From an uncultured Mediterranea sp. (GTDB lineage Bacteria; Bacteroidota; Bacteroidia; Bacteroidales; Bacteroidaceae), in NCBI RefSeq assembly GCF_902493215.1, contig NZ_CABUOL010000002.1:62001-126000 (forward strand): a DNA stretch of 64,000 nucleotides, written 5' to 3'. Made by a program: the position numbers and the translations under genes. The first letter of the stretch is position 1. Every line of letters starts with the position of its first letter. The notes beneath the pieces are model-generated. The model did no database searches. It worked only from the letters and a program-made list of their open reading frames with translations, and was not told the origin of the DNA. Of this stretch, positions 33,124 to 41,593 are shown piece after piece.

Positions 33124-35463
33124 TCAGTACTTGAAGTCCGTGGCCTTGACGTAGGCGGCATAGTCCTTGATGAGGCCCGGCGCACCCTTCTCGGCGCGGG
33201 GCAGCATGCGGAAGCCGCTCACGTGGCAGTTCTTGCCCAGGTCGATGACCACCTGATGGGGGAAGGCCGTGTTGTCCACCGTCTGCCAGAAGGTGCTCTC
33301 CTGCAGGTCGAATATCTTGTCGGCCGTGCGGTTGCCGCTGCGCGTCTCTTCGCTGTCGGCGTAGACTATCTTCCAGTTCTCGCGCGGCAGGGGCTTGCCG
33401 TCGGCATCCAGCACGTCGAACTCGGCGATGGCGGCGATGTTGTTTCCGTCGTGGTTGGACGTGGCGTTCAGGCAGAAGTAGCGTCCCTGCACGGGGGCGG
33501 CAAACTTCACTTCCTGCCAGCCGTTGCCCGGCTTGAAGGTGCCCTTGTGGACGGGTGTCTCGGCGTTGAGCTTCAGCGTCTGACCGTCCTTGCGGTGCGT
33601 CTCGGGAGCCTGCTTGCGGAGCATGTCGAGGATGGGCTTCTCGAGGCCGGTTACCTTCGTTTCGGCGGGGCCTTTCAGGTCGAGGACGATGATTTCGTTT
33701 TCACCCTTCTTGAGCCAGCAGCCGGGCATGTAGAGCGTCTGCTGGGGACCGATTTCCCAGAAGCGGCCCATGGCGTGTCCGTTCACCCAAACCATGCCCT
33801 TGCCCCATGTCTGCATGTCGAGGAAGGTGTCGCCCGTCTTGTCCAGGCGGAAGGTGGCGCGGTAGTAGGCGGGGCCGTCCACGGCCTGCCCTTTCTGATA
33901 GTTCTTGTCGCTGACGAATTCGTAGAAGGGCGGCAGGTTATAGACCGACCAGTCTTTCAGCTCGGTGGCCTTTCCGTCGGTGATGACTTCCACCTTCTCG
34001 GTGATGCCCTTGCGGTCGTGGATGGACTTGTCGAAGTTCACGCGGCCCATGGCTTCCACGAGGATGTCCAGGCGGGTGCCCTTCTTCAGGGGCGACTTCA
34101 GCAGGAGGGTGAACTCGCCCTGACGGCGGTCGAGGCGTCCCAGCAGCCGGCCGTCGGCGAAGACCTGTGCCCAGTCGTGCATTTCGTCCAGGTGGAGGGT
34201 ACCTGCGATGTCTTCCTTCAGCGTCGTGCGGTAGAGGATGCTGCCCCAGCCCTGGTCGAACTGCTCCATGGGCTTCACGCTCTCCGTCTGCTTGGGTTCG
34301 GGCAGGTTGTCGAAGAGGGGAGCTACCTCCCATTCGGTGATGGCCGGCACCTGGATGACGGGGAAGGCTTCGGGCGGCTCGGGCAGTGTCTGTCCGGCGG
34401 GCAGGTATTGTTGCAGCAGGTCGCGCAGCTGGTAGTATTTCGGCGTGAGCCAGCCGGCTTCGCTGATGGGTGCGTCGTAGTCGTAGGAGCTGCACATGGC
34501 CGAGTAGGCGGGGTTGTTGGCGCCTCCCCACCAGCCGAAGGTCGTGCCTCCGTGGGTCATGTAGAGGCTGAAGGAGATGTTGCGGTCGAGCATGTCCTTG
34601 ATGCCGCTCACCATGGTGGCGGCGTCGCGCGTCTCGTGCTTGCGTCCCCAGTGGTCGAACCATCCGCTCCAGAATTCGCTGCACATGAGCGGCGTGTCGG
34701 GGCGTAGCTCCTTCAGTTTCTTGAATTGTTGTTCGATGTTGGCGCCGGTACCGAAGTTCACCGTCCAGAGCAGGTCGTCCAGCGCGTTGTTGGTGAAGTT
34801 CGAGCTCCAGTCGCACTGGAAGAGGGGTACGTCCGTAAAGCCCGCCTCGCGCACGATGTCGCGGATGGCCGATACGTAGGGCTTGTCGGTGCCGTAGGCG
34901 CCGAACTCATTCTCCACCTGCACCATGATGATGTTTCCGCCGCGGGTAATCTGCAGGTCGGCCAGCTGCTTGCCCACTTCCTTCATGAAGATGCCCACGC
35001 GCTCCATGTAGTAGGGGTCGAGCGTGCGGAGCTGTACGTCCTGCTTCTTCAGGAGCCACCAGGGCAGGCCGCCCATTTCCCATTCGGCGCATACGTAGGG
35101 GCCGGGACGCACGATGACGTACATGCCGTGCTTCTGCGCCAGACGGCAGAACTTGGCGATGTCCTTGTTGCCCGTGAAGTCGAACTTCCCTTCTTCCTGT
35201 TCGTGCAGGTTCCAGAAGACGTAGAGGCAGATGGTGTTCATGCCCAGTGCCTTGCACGACTCGATGCGCTGCTCCCAATAGGGTTCGGGGATGCGCGGAT
35301 AGTGGATTTCGGCGGCTTTCACCACCATGGAATCTCCGTTCAGGAGAAACGTGCCCTTTCCTGCTCCGAACGTGCCTGTCGTCTTTGGCGAACACGACGC
35401 AAGGCCACCTGTCAGGCCTGCGGCCAGCAGAAGGGAGAGGGCGATGTTTGCTACTTTTCTCAT
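33124..35463 (-). CDS. Beta-galactosidase, GH35, predicted lipoprotein
   Basis: A 779-residue enzyme. The signal sequence ends in LASC (lipobox, Cys24), so it is probably anchored in a membrane and may face the surface. The GH35 TIM barrel shows AAEIHYPRIPEPYWEQRI, the acid/base region VQVENEFGAYG and the nucleophile region MCSEFWSGWFDHWG. Beta-sandwich domains follow, and the last ~140 residues (FCLNATSNHDGNN) look like a discoidin/F5-8C carbohydrate-binding domain. It likely removes terminal beta-galactose from host or plant glycans. No SusCD pair is nearby. Promoter box at 35570-35577. Confidence 0.93.
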   Translation of the reverse strand: MRKVANIALSLLLAAGLTGGLASCSPKTTGTFGAGKGTFLLNGDSMVVKAAEIHYPRIPEPYWEQRIESCKALGMNTICLYVFWNLHEQEEGKFDFTGNKDIAKFCRLAQKHGMYVIVRPGPYVCAEWEMGGLPWWLLKKQDVQLRTLDPYYMERVGIFMKEVGKQLADLQITRGGNIIMVQVENEFGAYGTDKPYVSAIRDIVREAGFTDVPLFQCDWSSNFTNNALDDLLWTVNFGTGANIEQQFKKLKELRPDTPLMCSEFWSGWFDHWGRKHETRDAATMVSGIKDMLDRNISFSLYMTHGGTTFGWWGGANNPAYSAMCSSYDYDAPISEAGWLTPKYYQLRDLLQQYLPAGQTLPEPPEAFPVIQVPAITEWEVAPLFDNLPEPKQTESVKPMEQFDQGWGSILYRTTLKEDIAGTLHLDEMHDWAQVFADGRLLGRLDRRQGEFTLLLKSPLKKGTRLDILVEAMGRVNFDKSIHDRKGITEKVEVITDGKATELKDWSVYNLPPFYEFVSDKNYQKGQAVDGPAYYRATFRLDKTGDTFLDMQTWGKGMVWVNGHAMGRFWEIGPQQTLYMPGCWLKKGENEIIVLDLKGPAETKVTGLEKPILDMLRKQAPETHRKDGQTLKLNAETPVHKGTFKPGNGWQEVKFAAPVQGRYFCLNATSNHDGNNIAAIAEFDVLDADGKPLPRENWKIVYADSEETRSGNRTADKIFDLQESTFWQTVDNTAFPHQVVIDLGKNCHVSGFRMLPRAEKGAPGLIKDYAAYVKATDFKY

Positions 35464-35569
35464 GATATTGTTGAATATGATTAATAAATAAATGTAATGA
35501 CGAATGCTTTATTGTATTACTTTGTTTTAGTTTTTTGTGGGTATGGATTCCGTCTTTTCTCTGTGCAGG

Positions 35570-35577
35570 CAAAGTTA
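35570..35577 (-). promoter_or_regulatory. -7 promoter box for the beta-galactosidase gene
   Basis: TAACTTTG on the minus strand, about 107 bases before the start codon, implying a fairly long leader. Confidence 0.55.
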
Positions 35578-35628
35578 CATATAATACGTGAGATACCGAA
35601 AACAATCCGTTTGATAAATGAGTGCGTT

Positions 35629-36711
35629 TCAATAAATCAGCCTGAACTCGGCCCATACGGGCAGATGGTCGCTCACACCTCCCAGATAGCGCGGGCCGAG
35701 ATAAGTGCGGAAAGGCTGTTGGCCGCCAAACTTCTTGTCGGGAACTAGCAGGAAGGGCAGGCGGGCTACGTCGGCATGGGCTTCGTCGGTAGAGATCGGG
35801 GCGGCGCGGTTCAGCAGGTTGCCCGAAACGATGAGATGGTCGAGCAATCCCCATTCTCCCTGATACTTGTAACTGCCGAAACTCCTCTCCCGGGCTTTGC
35901 GGGCCAGCAGGTGATATAGCCGGTCTTTGCGGCAAGGAGGCGCAGGAGGCCCGGCCTTCAGAATCTTTTGGATGGAGCGGTTGGTGGGATAGTCGTTGAA
36001 GTCGCCCATGATGAGCAGTTGGGGGTATTGACGGTGGGCGATGAGGCTGTCGGCCGTCTGCTTCAGCCGGCGGGCGGCCTGCAGGCGGTAGGGTTCACTT
36101 TCTTTGGCACCGCCCGAACGGGAAGGAAAGTGGGCTACCAATACGTCCAGTGTATCGCCGTTCAGCAGCTGTCCGCAGGCATGCAGGATGTCGCGGGTAG
36201 GGCGGTCGGAAGCACGGGGCTTTTCGACCGGAATGCTTTGGGCGGACAGAAGCTTGAAGAGGCCGCGCTGGTAGAGCAGGGCTACGTCGATGCCGCGCTC
36301 GTCCTGGGAACGGGTCATGACATACCGGTATCCGGCTTCGCGCAAGACGGAGTAGCGGGTCAGGTCGTGCACAACGCTGTCGTTCTCCACCTCACAAAGG
36401 GCTGCCAGGGCGGGTGGAGTCCATCCTCCTACCGCGATGAGCGTACGGCCGATGGCATCCAGTTTCTTCTTGTATTTGGTATAGTTCCAGTGTCGTGCGG
36501 CCTCCGGCAGGAATTCGTAGTCGTTTTTCAGCGAGTCGTGGCGGGGGTCAAACAGATTCTCCACATTGTAACTCACGACGCGGAAGGTCAGCGTATCTTT
36601 CTTCTGTGCCTGTACCGGGAGGGGGAGGAAAAACAATGCGGAGATACAGAAAACGAGAAAGGTCGCATGGCCTTTGACGTTGTTTCTGTATCTCCGCAAA
36701 AGTATGTTCAT
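35629..36711 (-). CDS. Endonuclease/exonuclease/phosphatase family protein, exported
   Basis: A 360-residue protein with an N-terminal hydrophobic signal (FLVFCISALFFLPLPVQAQ). The catalytic motifs of the DNase I/inositol phosphatase fold are present: VVSYNVENLFD, ALCEVEND (metal Glu), VLVAHFPSRSGG, MGDFNDYP and the final SDHLPVWAE (Asp-His). It is probably periplasmic or surface-exposed and may act on nucleic acid or a phosphoester. It starts 22 bases after the pepD stop and is probably cotranscribed with it. Confidence 0.87.
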   Translation of the reverse strand: MNILLRRYRNNVKGHATFLVFCISALFFLPLPVQAQKKDTLTFRVVSYNVENLFDPRHDSLKNDYEFLPEAARHWNYTKYKKKLDAIGRTLIAVGGWTPPALAALCEVENDSVVHDLTRYSVLREAGYRYVMTRSQDERGIDVALLYQRGLFKLLSAQSIPVEKPRASDRPTRDILHACGQLLNGDTLDVLVAHFPSRSGGAKESEPYRLQAARRLKQTADSLIAHRQYPQLLIMGDFNDYPTNRSIQKILKAGPPAPPCRKDRLYHLLARKARERSFGSYKYQGEWGLLDHLIVSGNLLNRAAPISTDEAHADVARLPFLLVPDKKFGGQQPFRTYLGPRYLGGVSDHLPVWAEFRLIY

Positions 36712-36733
36712 TGAACTTGCAGGTTGCTGGGGG

Positions 36734-38191
36734 TTACTTTACCGGTACGTTCTTTAGGATATCCAGCAGGTGATCCCAGAACTTCTGTACGGTAGGAATC
36801 AGCATGCGTTCGTCGGGCGAGTGTACACCTTGCAGGGTAGGGCCGAACGAAATCATGTCGAGCGACGGATACTTGTCGAGGAACAGTCCGCATTCCAGGC
36901 CGGCATGGATAGCCTTGACTTTGGCCTCTACACCGAACAGGCGCTTGTAGGAGGCGGTAGCCACTTCCAGAATTTCGGAGTGCGGATTGGGTTTCCAGCC
37001 CGGATAGCCGTCACCGAAAGTGACGTTGGCACCGGCCATCTCGAACACGGTGCGTACCATGTTGGCAATGTCCTGCTTGGACGAGGCGGTGGAGCTGCGC
37101 TGGCTGGTTTCGATGCGGATGATGTGGTTGGGCTTCATCTTGACGGAAGCCAGGTTGGTCGACGTTTCTACCAGCCCGGGAATATCCTGGCTCATGGCGA
37201 ATACGCCGTGCGGGCAGGCATAGAGCGCTTGCAGGAGTCGGCGGGTTGTATCGCGGTCGATGGCTTTGGCTTGGAAATTCTCCGACTCCATCACCAGTTG
37301 CAGGTCGGGGTCGATGACATTGTATTCGGCCTGGACTTCGGAGGCGAAGACATTGAGGTCGGCACGCAGGGCATGCTTGTCGGCTTCGGGGATGGCGATG
37401 ACGGCATGGGCTTCGCGGGCAATGGCGTTGCGCAGGTTTCCTCCGTCTATCTCGCACAGATACATGTCATATTTGGCTGCTGCCTGGCTCAGGAAGCGGG
37501 TCAGTATTTTATTGGCGTTGCCCAGTCCCAGGTGGATGTCTCCGCCCGAGTGGCCGCCCTTCAATCCTTTTACCTGAATCTTGCAACAGAAATAGCCGGC
37601 AGGAACGTCCGTTTCCTGATAAGAGAATTCGGCTACCGAGTCTACTCCTCCCGCACAGCCGATGAAGAGTTCGCCTTCGTCTTCCGAGTCGAGGTTCAGC
37701 AGGATGTCGCCGTTCATAAATCCTTCTTTCAGGGCAAAGGCACCGGTCAGTCCTGTCTCTTCGTCGATGGTGAACAGACATTCCAGCGGGCCGTGCTCAA
37801 TGGTATCGTCTGCCAGGATGGCCAGTTCGGTGGCTACACCGATACCGTTGTCGGCTCCCAGCGTCGTTCCCTGAGCTTTCAGCCATTCGCCGTCGATGAC
37901 GGTCTGGATGGGGTCGGTCATGAAATCGTGTTGTACGTCATTGTTCTTTTCGCAGACCATGTCGACGTGCGATTGCAGCACCACGGTCTTGCGGTTTTCC
38001 ATGCCGGGGGTGGCAGCTTTTTTTATCAGGACGTTGCCCACTTCATCCGAGAGGGTTTCCAGCTGATGTTTCTTGCCGAACTCCTTCAGATAGGCAACAA
38101 TCTTTTCCTCGTGTTTGGAGGGACGCGGTACTTGGCAGATTTCCTCAAAATAGTGGAATACGCCGGTAGGTTTCAATTCTTTCTTTTCCAT
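36734..38191 (-). CDS. pepD: Aminoacyl-histidine dipeptidase (cytosol non-specific dipeptidase)
   Basis: A 485-residue M20 metallopeptidase. Zinc ligands and catalytic residues are visible in QSHVDMVCEKN, GADNGIGVATEL, TIDEETGLTGA and NLDSEDEGE, with the C-terminal His in IHAGLECGLF. It cleaves dipeptides such as Xaa-His in the cytoplasm. The ATG at 38191 (MEKKELKPTGVF) is preferred to an in-frame ATG 18 codons upstream because the N-terminus then matches the family. It heads a unit with the exo/endonuclease-phosphatase gene. Confidence 0.94.
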   Translation of the reverse strand: MEKKELKPTGVFHYFEEICQVPRPSKHEEKIVAYLKEFGKKHQLETLSDEVGNVLIKKAATPGMENRKTVVLQSHVDMVCEKNNDVQHDFMTDPIQTVIDGEWLKAQGTTLGADNGIGVATELAILADDTIEHGPLECLFTIDEETGLTGAFALKEGFMNGDILLNLDSEDEGELFIGCAGGVDSVAEFSYQETDVPAGYFCCKIQVKGLKGGHSGGDIHLGLGNANKILTRFLSQAAAKYDMYLCEIDGGNLRNAIAREAHAVIAIPEADKHALRADLNVFASEVQAEYNVIDPDLQLVMESENFQAKAIDRDTTRRLLQALYACPHGVFAMSQDIPGLVETSTNLASVKMKPNHIIRIETSQRSSTASSKQDIANMVRTVFEMAGANVTFGDGYPGWKPNPHSEILEVATASYKRLFGVEAKVKAIHAGLECGLFLDKYPSLDMISFGPTLQGVHSPDERMLIPTVQKFWDHLLDILKNVPVK

Positions 38192-38361
38192 ATAATATAA
38201 CTTTGTATGAAATACAGCTCTACGGCCTTGCGGCACTTTTTTCAATCAAGAGGCTTCTGGCTCGGATATTGTATTGCTAAATATGGTTAAATTGATAACC
38301 ATTTGCCTACCCCATCTTCTTTTTTTCAGGTAAAAACGGTGGCATAGTCCTTGCAAAGCCC

Positions 38362-38369
38362 TATATTTG
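38362..38369 (+). promoter_or_regulatory. -7 promoter box for the 79-aa membrane protein gene
   Basis: TATATTTG, 15 bases before the ATG at 38384. Confidence 0.6.
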
Positions 38370-38383
38370 CACCCACAAAATTA

Positions 38384-38623
38384 ATGGAAATGCTCGAGAC
38401 TATACTGATAACTTTGTTAATAGTTGCTATTTGCATACTCTTATTGGGTGTAAAGGTCTTTTTTGTAAAAGGAGGCAAGTTCCCCAACGGGCATGTCAGC
38501 GGCAACAAAGCCCTTCGGAAGAAAGGTATCGGGTGTGTGCAGTCGCAAGACAGGGCTGCGCAGAAGAAGCCTCGTTTCTCCATTGATGAACTGGAAAAAG
38601 CCTTAAATGAAAGTGCTAACTAA
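38384..38623 (+). CDS. Small single-pass membrane protein, 79 aa
   Basis: An N-terminal membrane helix (TILITLLIVAICILLLGVKVFFV) is followed by a basic cytoplasmic tail with GKFPNGHVSGNKALRKKGIGCVQSQ. The helix plus the NGHVSGNKAL-type tail is a pattern I associate with Bacteroidetes proteins that have no known role. The ATG at 38384 follows the promoter box at a normal distance. The Skp-like gene begins 33 bases after the stop and is probably in the same transcript. Confidence 0.8.
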   Translation: MEMLETILITLLIVAICILLLGVKVFFVKGGKFPNGHVSGNKALRKKGIGCVQSQDRAAQKKPRFSIDELEKALNESAN

Positions 38624-38655
38624 TTAATTCTAAAAATAATATTTTACTCAAGATT

Positions 38656-39255
38656 ATGAAGAGATTGAATTACCTCCTGAAGGGTTTTGCTGCTTTGGCC
38701 CTTGTCGTTTTGTTTTCCCAATGCGCCGGCAATACAAACAATCCATCGGTAAGCGCTCCTGCCCAGGCTGGCCTGTCAGGCATGAAGATTGCTTATGTAG
38801 AGATAGACACGCTGTTGGCTAAATACTATTTCTGTATCGATCTGAACGAAGCCATGGTAAAGAAGAGCGAGAATGTTCGTCTGACGCTGAACCAGAAGGC
38901 TACGGAACTGGAGAAACAGAAACAGGAATTCCAGACTAAAGTTCAGAACAACGCTTATCTTTCACCTGAAAGAACCCAGTCGGAATACAATCGTATTGTC
39001 AAACTGGAGCAGGACTTGCAGGCATTGAGCAACAAATTGCAGGCTGAGCTGATGAGCGAGAACGAAAAGAACAGCCTCCAGTTGCGCGACTCCATCAATT
39101 CTTTCTTGAAGGAATATAACAAGACGAAAGGCTATAGCTTGATTATCAGCAATACAGGTTTCGACAATCTGCTGTATGCCGACAGTGCTTACAACATTAC
39201 CAAGGAAATTCTGGATGGCCTGAATGCACGCTATTCTTCACCGGCCAAGAAATAA
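38656..39255 (+). CDS. OmpH/Skp-like periplasmic chaperone, possible lipoprotein
   Basis: A 199-residue exported protein. The signal ends near LFSQC, a loose lipobox (Cys23). KIAYVEIDTLLAKYYF opens the OmpH/Skp domain; residues about 75-145 are a long charged coiled coil (ATELEKQKQEFQTKVQNN) and the end returns to a strand (GYSLIISNTG). Skp-type proteins hold unfolded outer-membrane proteins in the periplasm. A lipid anchor would be unusual for Skp. A terminator follows at 39283-39320. Confidence 0.87.
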   Translation: MKRLNYLLKGFAALALVVLFSQCAGNTNNPSVSAPAQAGLSGMKIAYVEIDTLLAKYYFCIDLNEAMVKKSENVRLTLNQKATELEKQKQEFQTKVQNNAYLSPERTQSEYNRIVKLEQDLQALSNKLQAELMSENEKNSLQLRDSINSFLKEYNKTKGYSLIISNTGFDNLLYADSAYNITKEILDGLNARYSSPAKK

Positions 39256-39282
39256 GACATTTCGATAAAACGAGCATAACGG

Positions 39283-39320
39283 GAAAGGGGCGGCCCAAGT
39301 TTGGAGCCGCCCCTTTTCTG
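39283..39320. terminator. Intrinsic terminator between the Skp-like and CNNM genes
   Basis: AAAGGGGCGGC pairs with GCCGCCCCTTT and has a T-rich tail on the plus strand; the A-rich left side may let it serve the convergent minus-strand gene as well. Confidence 0.85.
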
Positions 39321-39338
39321 TAGGCAGGTATGACCAGA

Positions 39339-40643
39339 TCAGATGTCTTCCTCCGGTTCTTCGTCTTTGGTGACCAGAAGCTTGTCCACACGCCCGCGGT
39401 CCATATCGACAATTTCGAAGTGCAGATTCTTGTAGGTAAAGAGGTCACCGGCCTTTGGTACACGACCCACGAGGAACATGGCCAGTCCGCTCAGAGTGGT
39501 GAAGTCTTCTTCTTTCAGGTCATCGTAGTCCAAGATGCCCATAGCGTCCATAAAGTCGTCCAGTGTCATGGAGGCTTCTACCAGTAACGATCCGTCCTGG
39601 CGTGTCACGATATCCTGTTCCTCTGTTTCGTTCTCCTCCAGAATGTCTCCGAAGATGCTCTCGGTCAGGTCGTGCAGGGTGATGATACCTTGCATATTGC
39701 CATATTCGTCGACGACCACACCAAACTTGTTTTTGTTCTTTTTGAAGATTTCCAGTACCTTTTTGGCATAAAGGCTCTCGGGGATGAACTGTGCGGGGCG
39801 GGCGATGCTGCGCAGGTCGAAAGTATGTTCTGTGTTGCCCATCATCAGGATAATGTCTTTTACGGATACGACTCCAATGATGTCTTCCATACCTTTATCA
39901 GTCAGCAGATATTTGCTGAAGTGCTGTTCGCGGATGGTTTTCAGTACCTGTTCGGGCGTGTCTGTCGGATGCAGCACGACGATGTCGCGCCGATAAGTCA
40001 TCAGGTCGTTGGCCCGTTTGTCCGAGAAGCGGAACACGTCTTTCAGCATTTCGGTTTCATCCTTGTCGATGATACCCTGCTCGGAGCTTTGGTGCAAGAT
40101 CATCTTCAGTTCGTCCTGGGTCATTTGCCGCTCTTCGCTGTTTTCCATGCCGATAAGGCGGTTGGTCAGTCGGGTGGAGGCACTGAGCAGGCAGACGAAC
40201 GGATAGGAAACCTTACTGAGCACAATCATGAAGGGGCTGAGGCGGGTGGCCCATTTTTCGGGATTGTTCATGGCGATGGTCTTGGGAACCAATTCACCAA
40301 TGATCAATGACAGATAAGTAATGACAGCTACGGTGGTTATCATCGCCAGGTTTGCGGCGTAGGCTTCCGCGCCGGGTATCATGGCAAACAGCGGAACGAG
40401 GTCGTCGGCGATGTTGGCTCCACCGTATGCACCCGATACGATACCGATGAGCGTGATGCCTATCTGAATAGTGGAGAGAAATTTTTCGGGTTCTTCCAGT
40501 TGTTTCAGTACCCCTTTGGCCCGTTTGTTGCCTTTGCTTACGAGTGTTTCCAGACGGGCTTTGCTGGAAGAGACAAGTGCGATTTCATACATGGCAAAAA
40601 TGCCGTTCAATACCAATAAAAGTAGAATAATAAAAAATTCCAT
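39339..40643 (-). CDS. CNNM/CorC-type transporter (hemolysin-family protein)
   Basis: A 434-residue inner-membrane protein. An N-terminal CNNM (DUF21) domain with about four hydrophobic segments (MEFFIILLLLVLNGIFAMYEIALVSSSKARLE onwards) is followed by two CBS domains (about 205-330; MTYRRDIVVL, FGVVVDEYGNMQGIIT) and a C-terminal CorC_HlyC domain (TTLSGLAMFLVGRVPKAGD). Such proteins are linked to magnesium or cobalt efflux; hemolysis is a historical label. Promoter box at 40668-40675, back to back with that of the esterase gene. Confidence 0.92.
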   Translation of the reverse strand: MEFFIILLLLVLNGIFAMYEIALVSSSKARLETLVSKGNKRAKGVLKQLEEPEKFLSTIQIGITLIGIVSGAYGGANIADDLVPLFAMIPGAEAYAANLAMITTVAVITYLSLIIGELVPKTIAMNNPEKWATRLSPFMIVLSKVSYPFVCLLSASTRLTNRLIGMENSEERQMTQDELKMILHQSSEQGIIDKDETEMLKDVFRFSDKRANDLMTYRRDIVVLHPTDTPEQVLKTIREQHFSKYLLTDKGMEDIIGVVSVKDIILMMGNTEHTFDLRSIARPAQFIPESLYAKKVLEIFKKNKNKFGVVVDEYGNMQGIITLHDLTESIFGDILEENETEEQDIVTRQDGSLLVEASMTLDDFMDAMGILDYDDLKEEDFTTLSGLAMFLVGRVPKAGDLFTYKNLHFEIVDMDRGRVDKLLVTKDEEPEEDI

Positions 40644-40667
40644 ATAATAGTTGAAGTGTTTCTGCTA

Positions 40668-40675
40668 CAAACATA
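40668..40675 (-). promoter_or_regulatory. -7 promoter box for the CNNM gene
   Basis: TATGTTTG on the minus strand, 24 bases before the start codon; one base away from the divergent esterase promoter box. Confidence 0.55.
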
Positions 40676-40676
40676 G

Positions 40677-40684
40677 TAAATTTG
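40677..40684 (+). promoter_or_regulatory. -7 promoter box for the esterase gene
   Basis: TAAATTTG, 38 bases before the ATG at 40723. Confidence 0.55.
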
Positions 40685-40722
40685 ACGCAAATAATTCATT
40701 TTTTATTTTAGAACATTTGATT

Positions 40723-41550
40723 ATGACGGGAAAAAAGAACATTCTGGCTATTCTTCTGTTGCTCTTTGTTGCAATGGGCGTGCAGGCTGCGCGGGTGGAT
40801 ACGGTAATGGTACGCAGCGAGGCTATGAACACGGAAGTGAAAGTGGTTTATGTGGTACCCGACAAGGCGGCGGGCAATTGCGGACAGGCTTGTCCTGTAA
40901 TTTATCTGCTCCATGGCCATGGAGGAAATGCAAAGTCGTGGATTACGATAAAGCCTGAATTGCCCCGCATTGCCGACGAGAAAGGCATCATCTTTGTTTG
41001 CCCCGACGGTAAGAACAGCTGGTATTGGGACAGCCCGCTGAATCCTGCCTACCGCTATGAAACGTTTGTGTCGGATGAGTTGGTGAAGTACACCGATACC
41101 CATTATGCTACGGAAGCCGACCGCCAAGGACGTGCCATTGCAGGACTTAGTATGGGCGGGCACGGTGCGCTATGGAACGCTATCCGCCATAAGGATGTTT
41201 TTGGTGCGGCCGGAAGTACCAGCGGGGGCGTTGACATCCGTCCTTTCCCACAGAATTGGGATATGAGCAAGCAGTTGGGCGAGTTTGCCGCTAACAGGAA
41301 GCGCTGGGACGAACACACCGTCATCACCCAGATAGACAAGATACAGAACGGTGACCTGGCCATCATCGTCGATTGCGGTGAAGGCGACTTCTTTCTGGAA
41401 GTAAACAAGGCGCTGCATCAAAAATTGCTGGAGCGGGGCATTGATCATGATTTTATAACCCGCCCGGGATCGCATAACATTGTTTACTGGAATAATTCCA
41501 TTGACTATCAGATCTTGTTCTTCGAGAAATTCTTTTCAAAACAGAAATAA
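40723..41550 (+). CDS. Exported alpha/beta-hydrolase, esterase family
   Basis: A 275-residue secreted protein with signal peptide (ILAILLLLFVAMGVQA). The esterase-D-type fold shows YLLHGHGGN (oxyanion region), the nucleophile elbow GLSMGGHGAL, an Asp in IVDCGEGDFF and the His in RPGSHNIVYW. Relatives include feruloyl and acetyl-xylan esterases and S-formylglutathione hydrolase; the signal peptide argues for an extracytoplasmic carbohydrate esterase. I chose the ATG at 40723 because the upstream frame runs across the promoter. Terminator at 41552-41577. Confidence 0.88.
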   Translation: MTGKKNILAILLLLFVAMGVQAARVDTVMVRSEAMNTEVKVVYVVPDKAAGNCGQACPVIYLLHGHGGNAKSWITIKPELPRIADEKGIIFVCPDGKNSWYWDSPLNPAYRYETFVSDELVKYTDTHYATEADRQGRAIAGLSMGGHGALWNAIRHKDVFGAAGSTSGGVDIRPFPQNWDMSKQLGEFAANRKRWDEHTVITQIDKIQNGDLAIIVDCGEGDFFLEVNKALHQKLLERGIDHDFITRPGSHNIVYWNNSIDYQILFFEKFFSKQK

Positions 41551-41551
41551 T

Positions 41552-41577
41552 CGGTTGCAAATCCTTTGAACCGTTTT
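41552..41577 (+). terminator. Intrinsic terminator after the esterase gene
   Basis: CGGTT/AACCG outer stem and CAAA/TTTG inner stem around TCC, followed by five T's. Confidence 0.75.
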
Positions 41578-41593
41578 TAAGATATCCCGAAAT

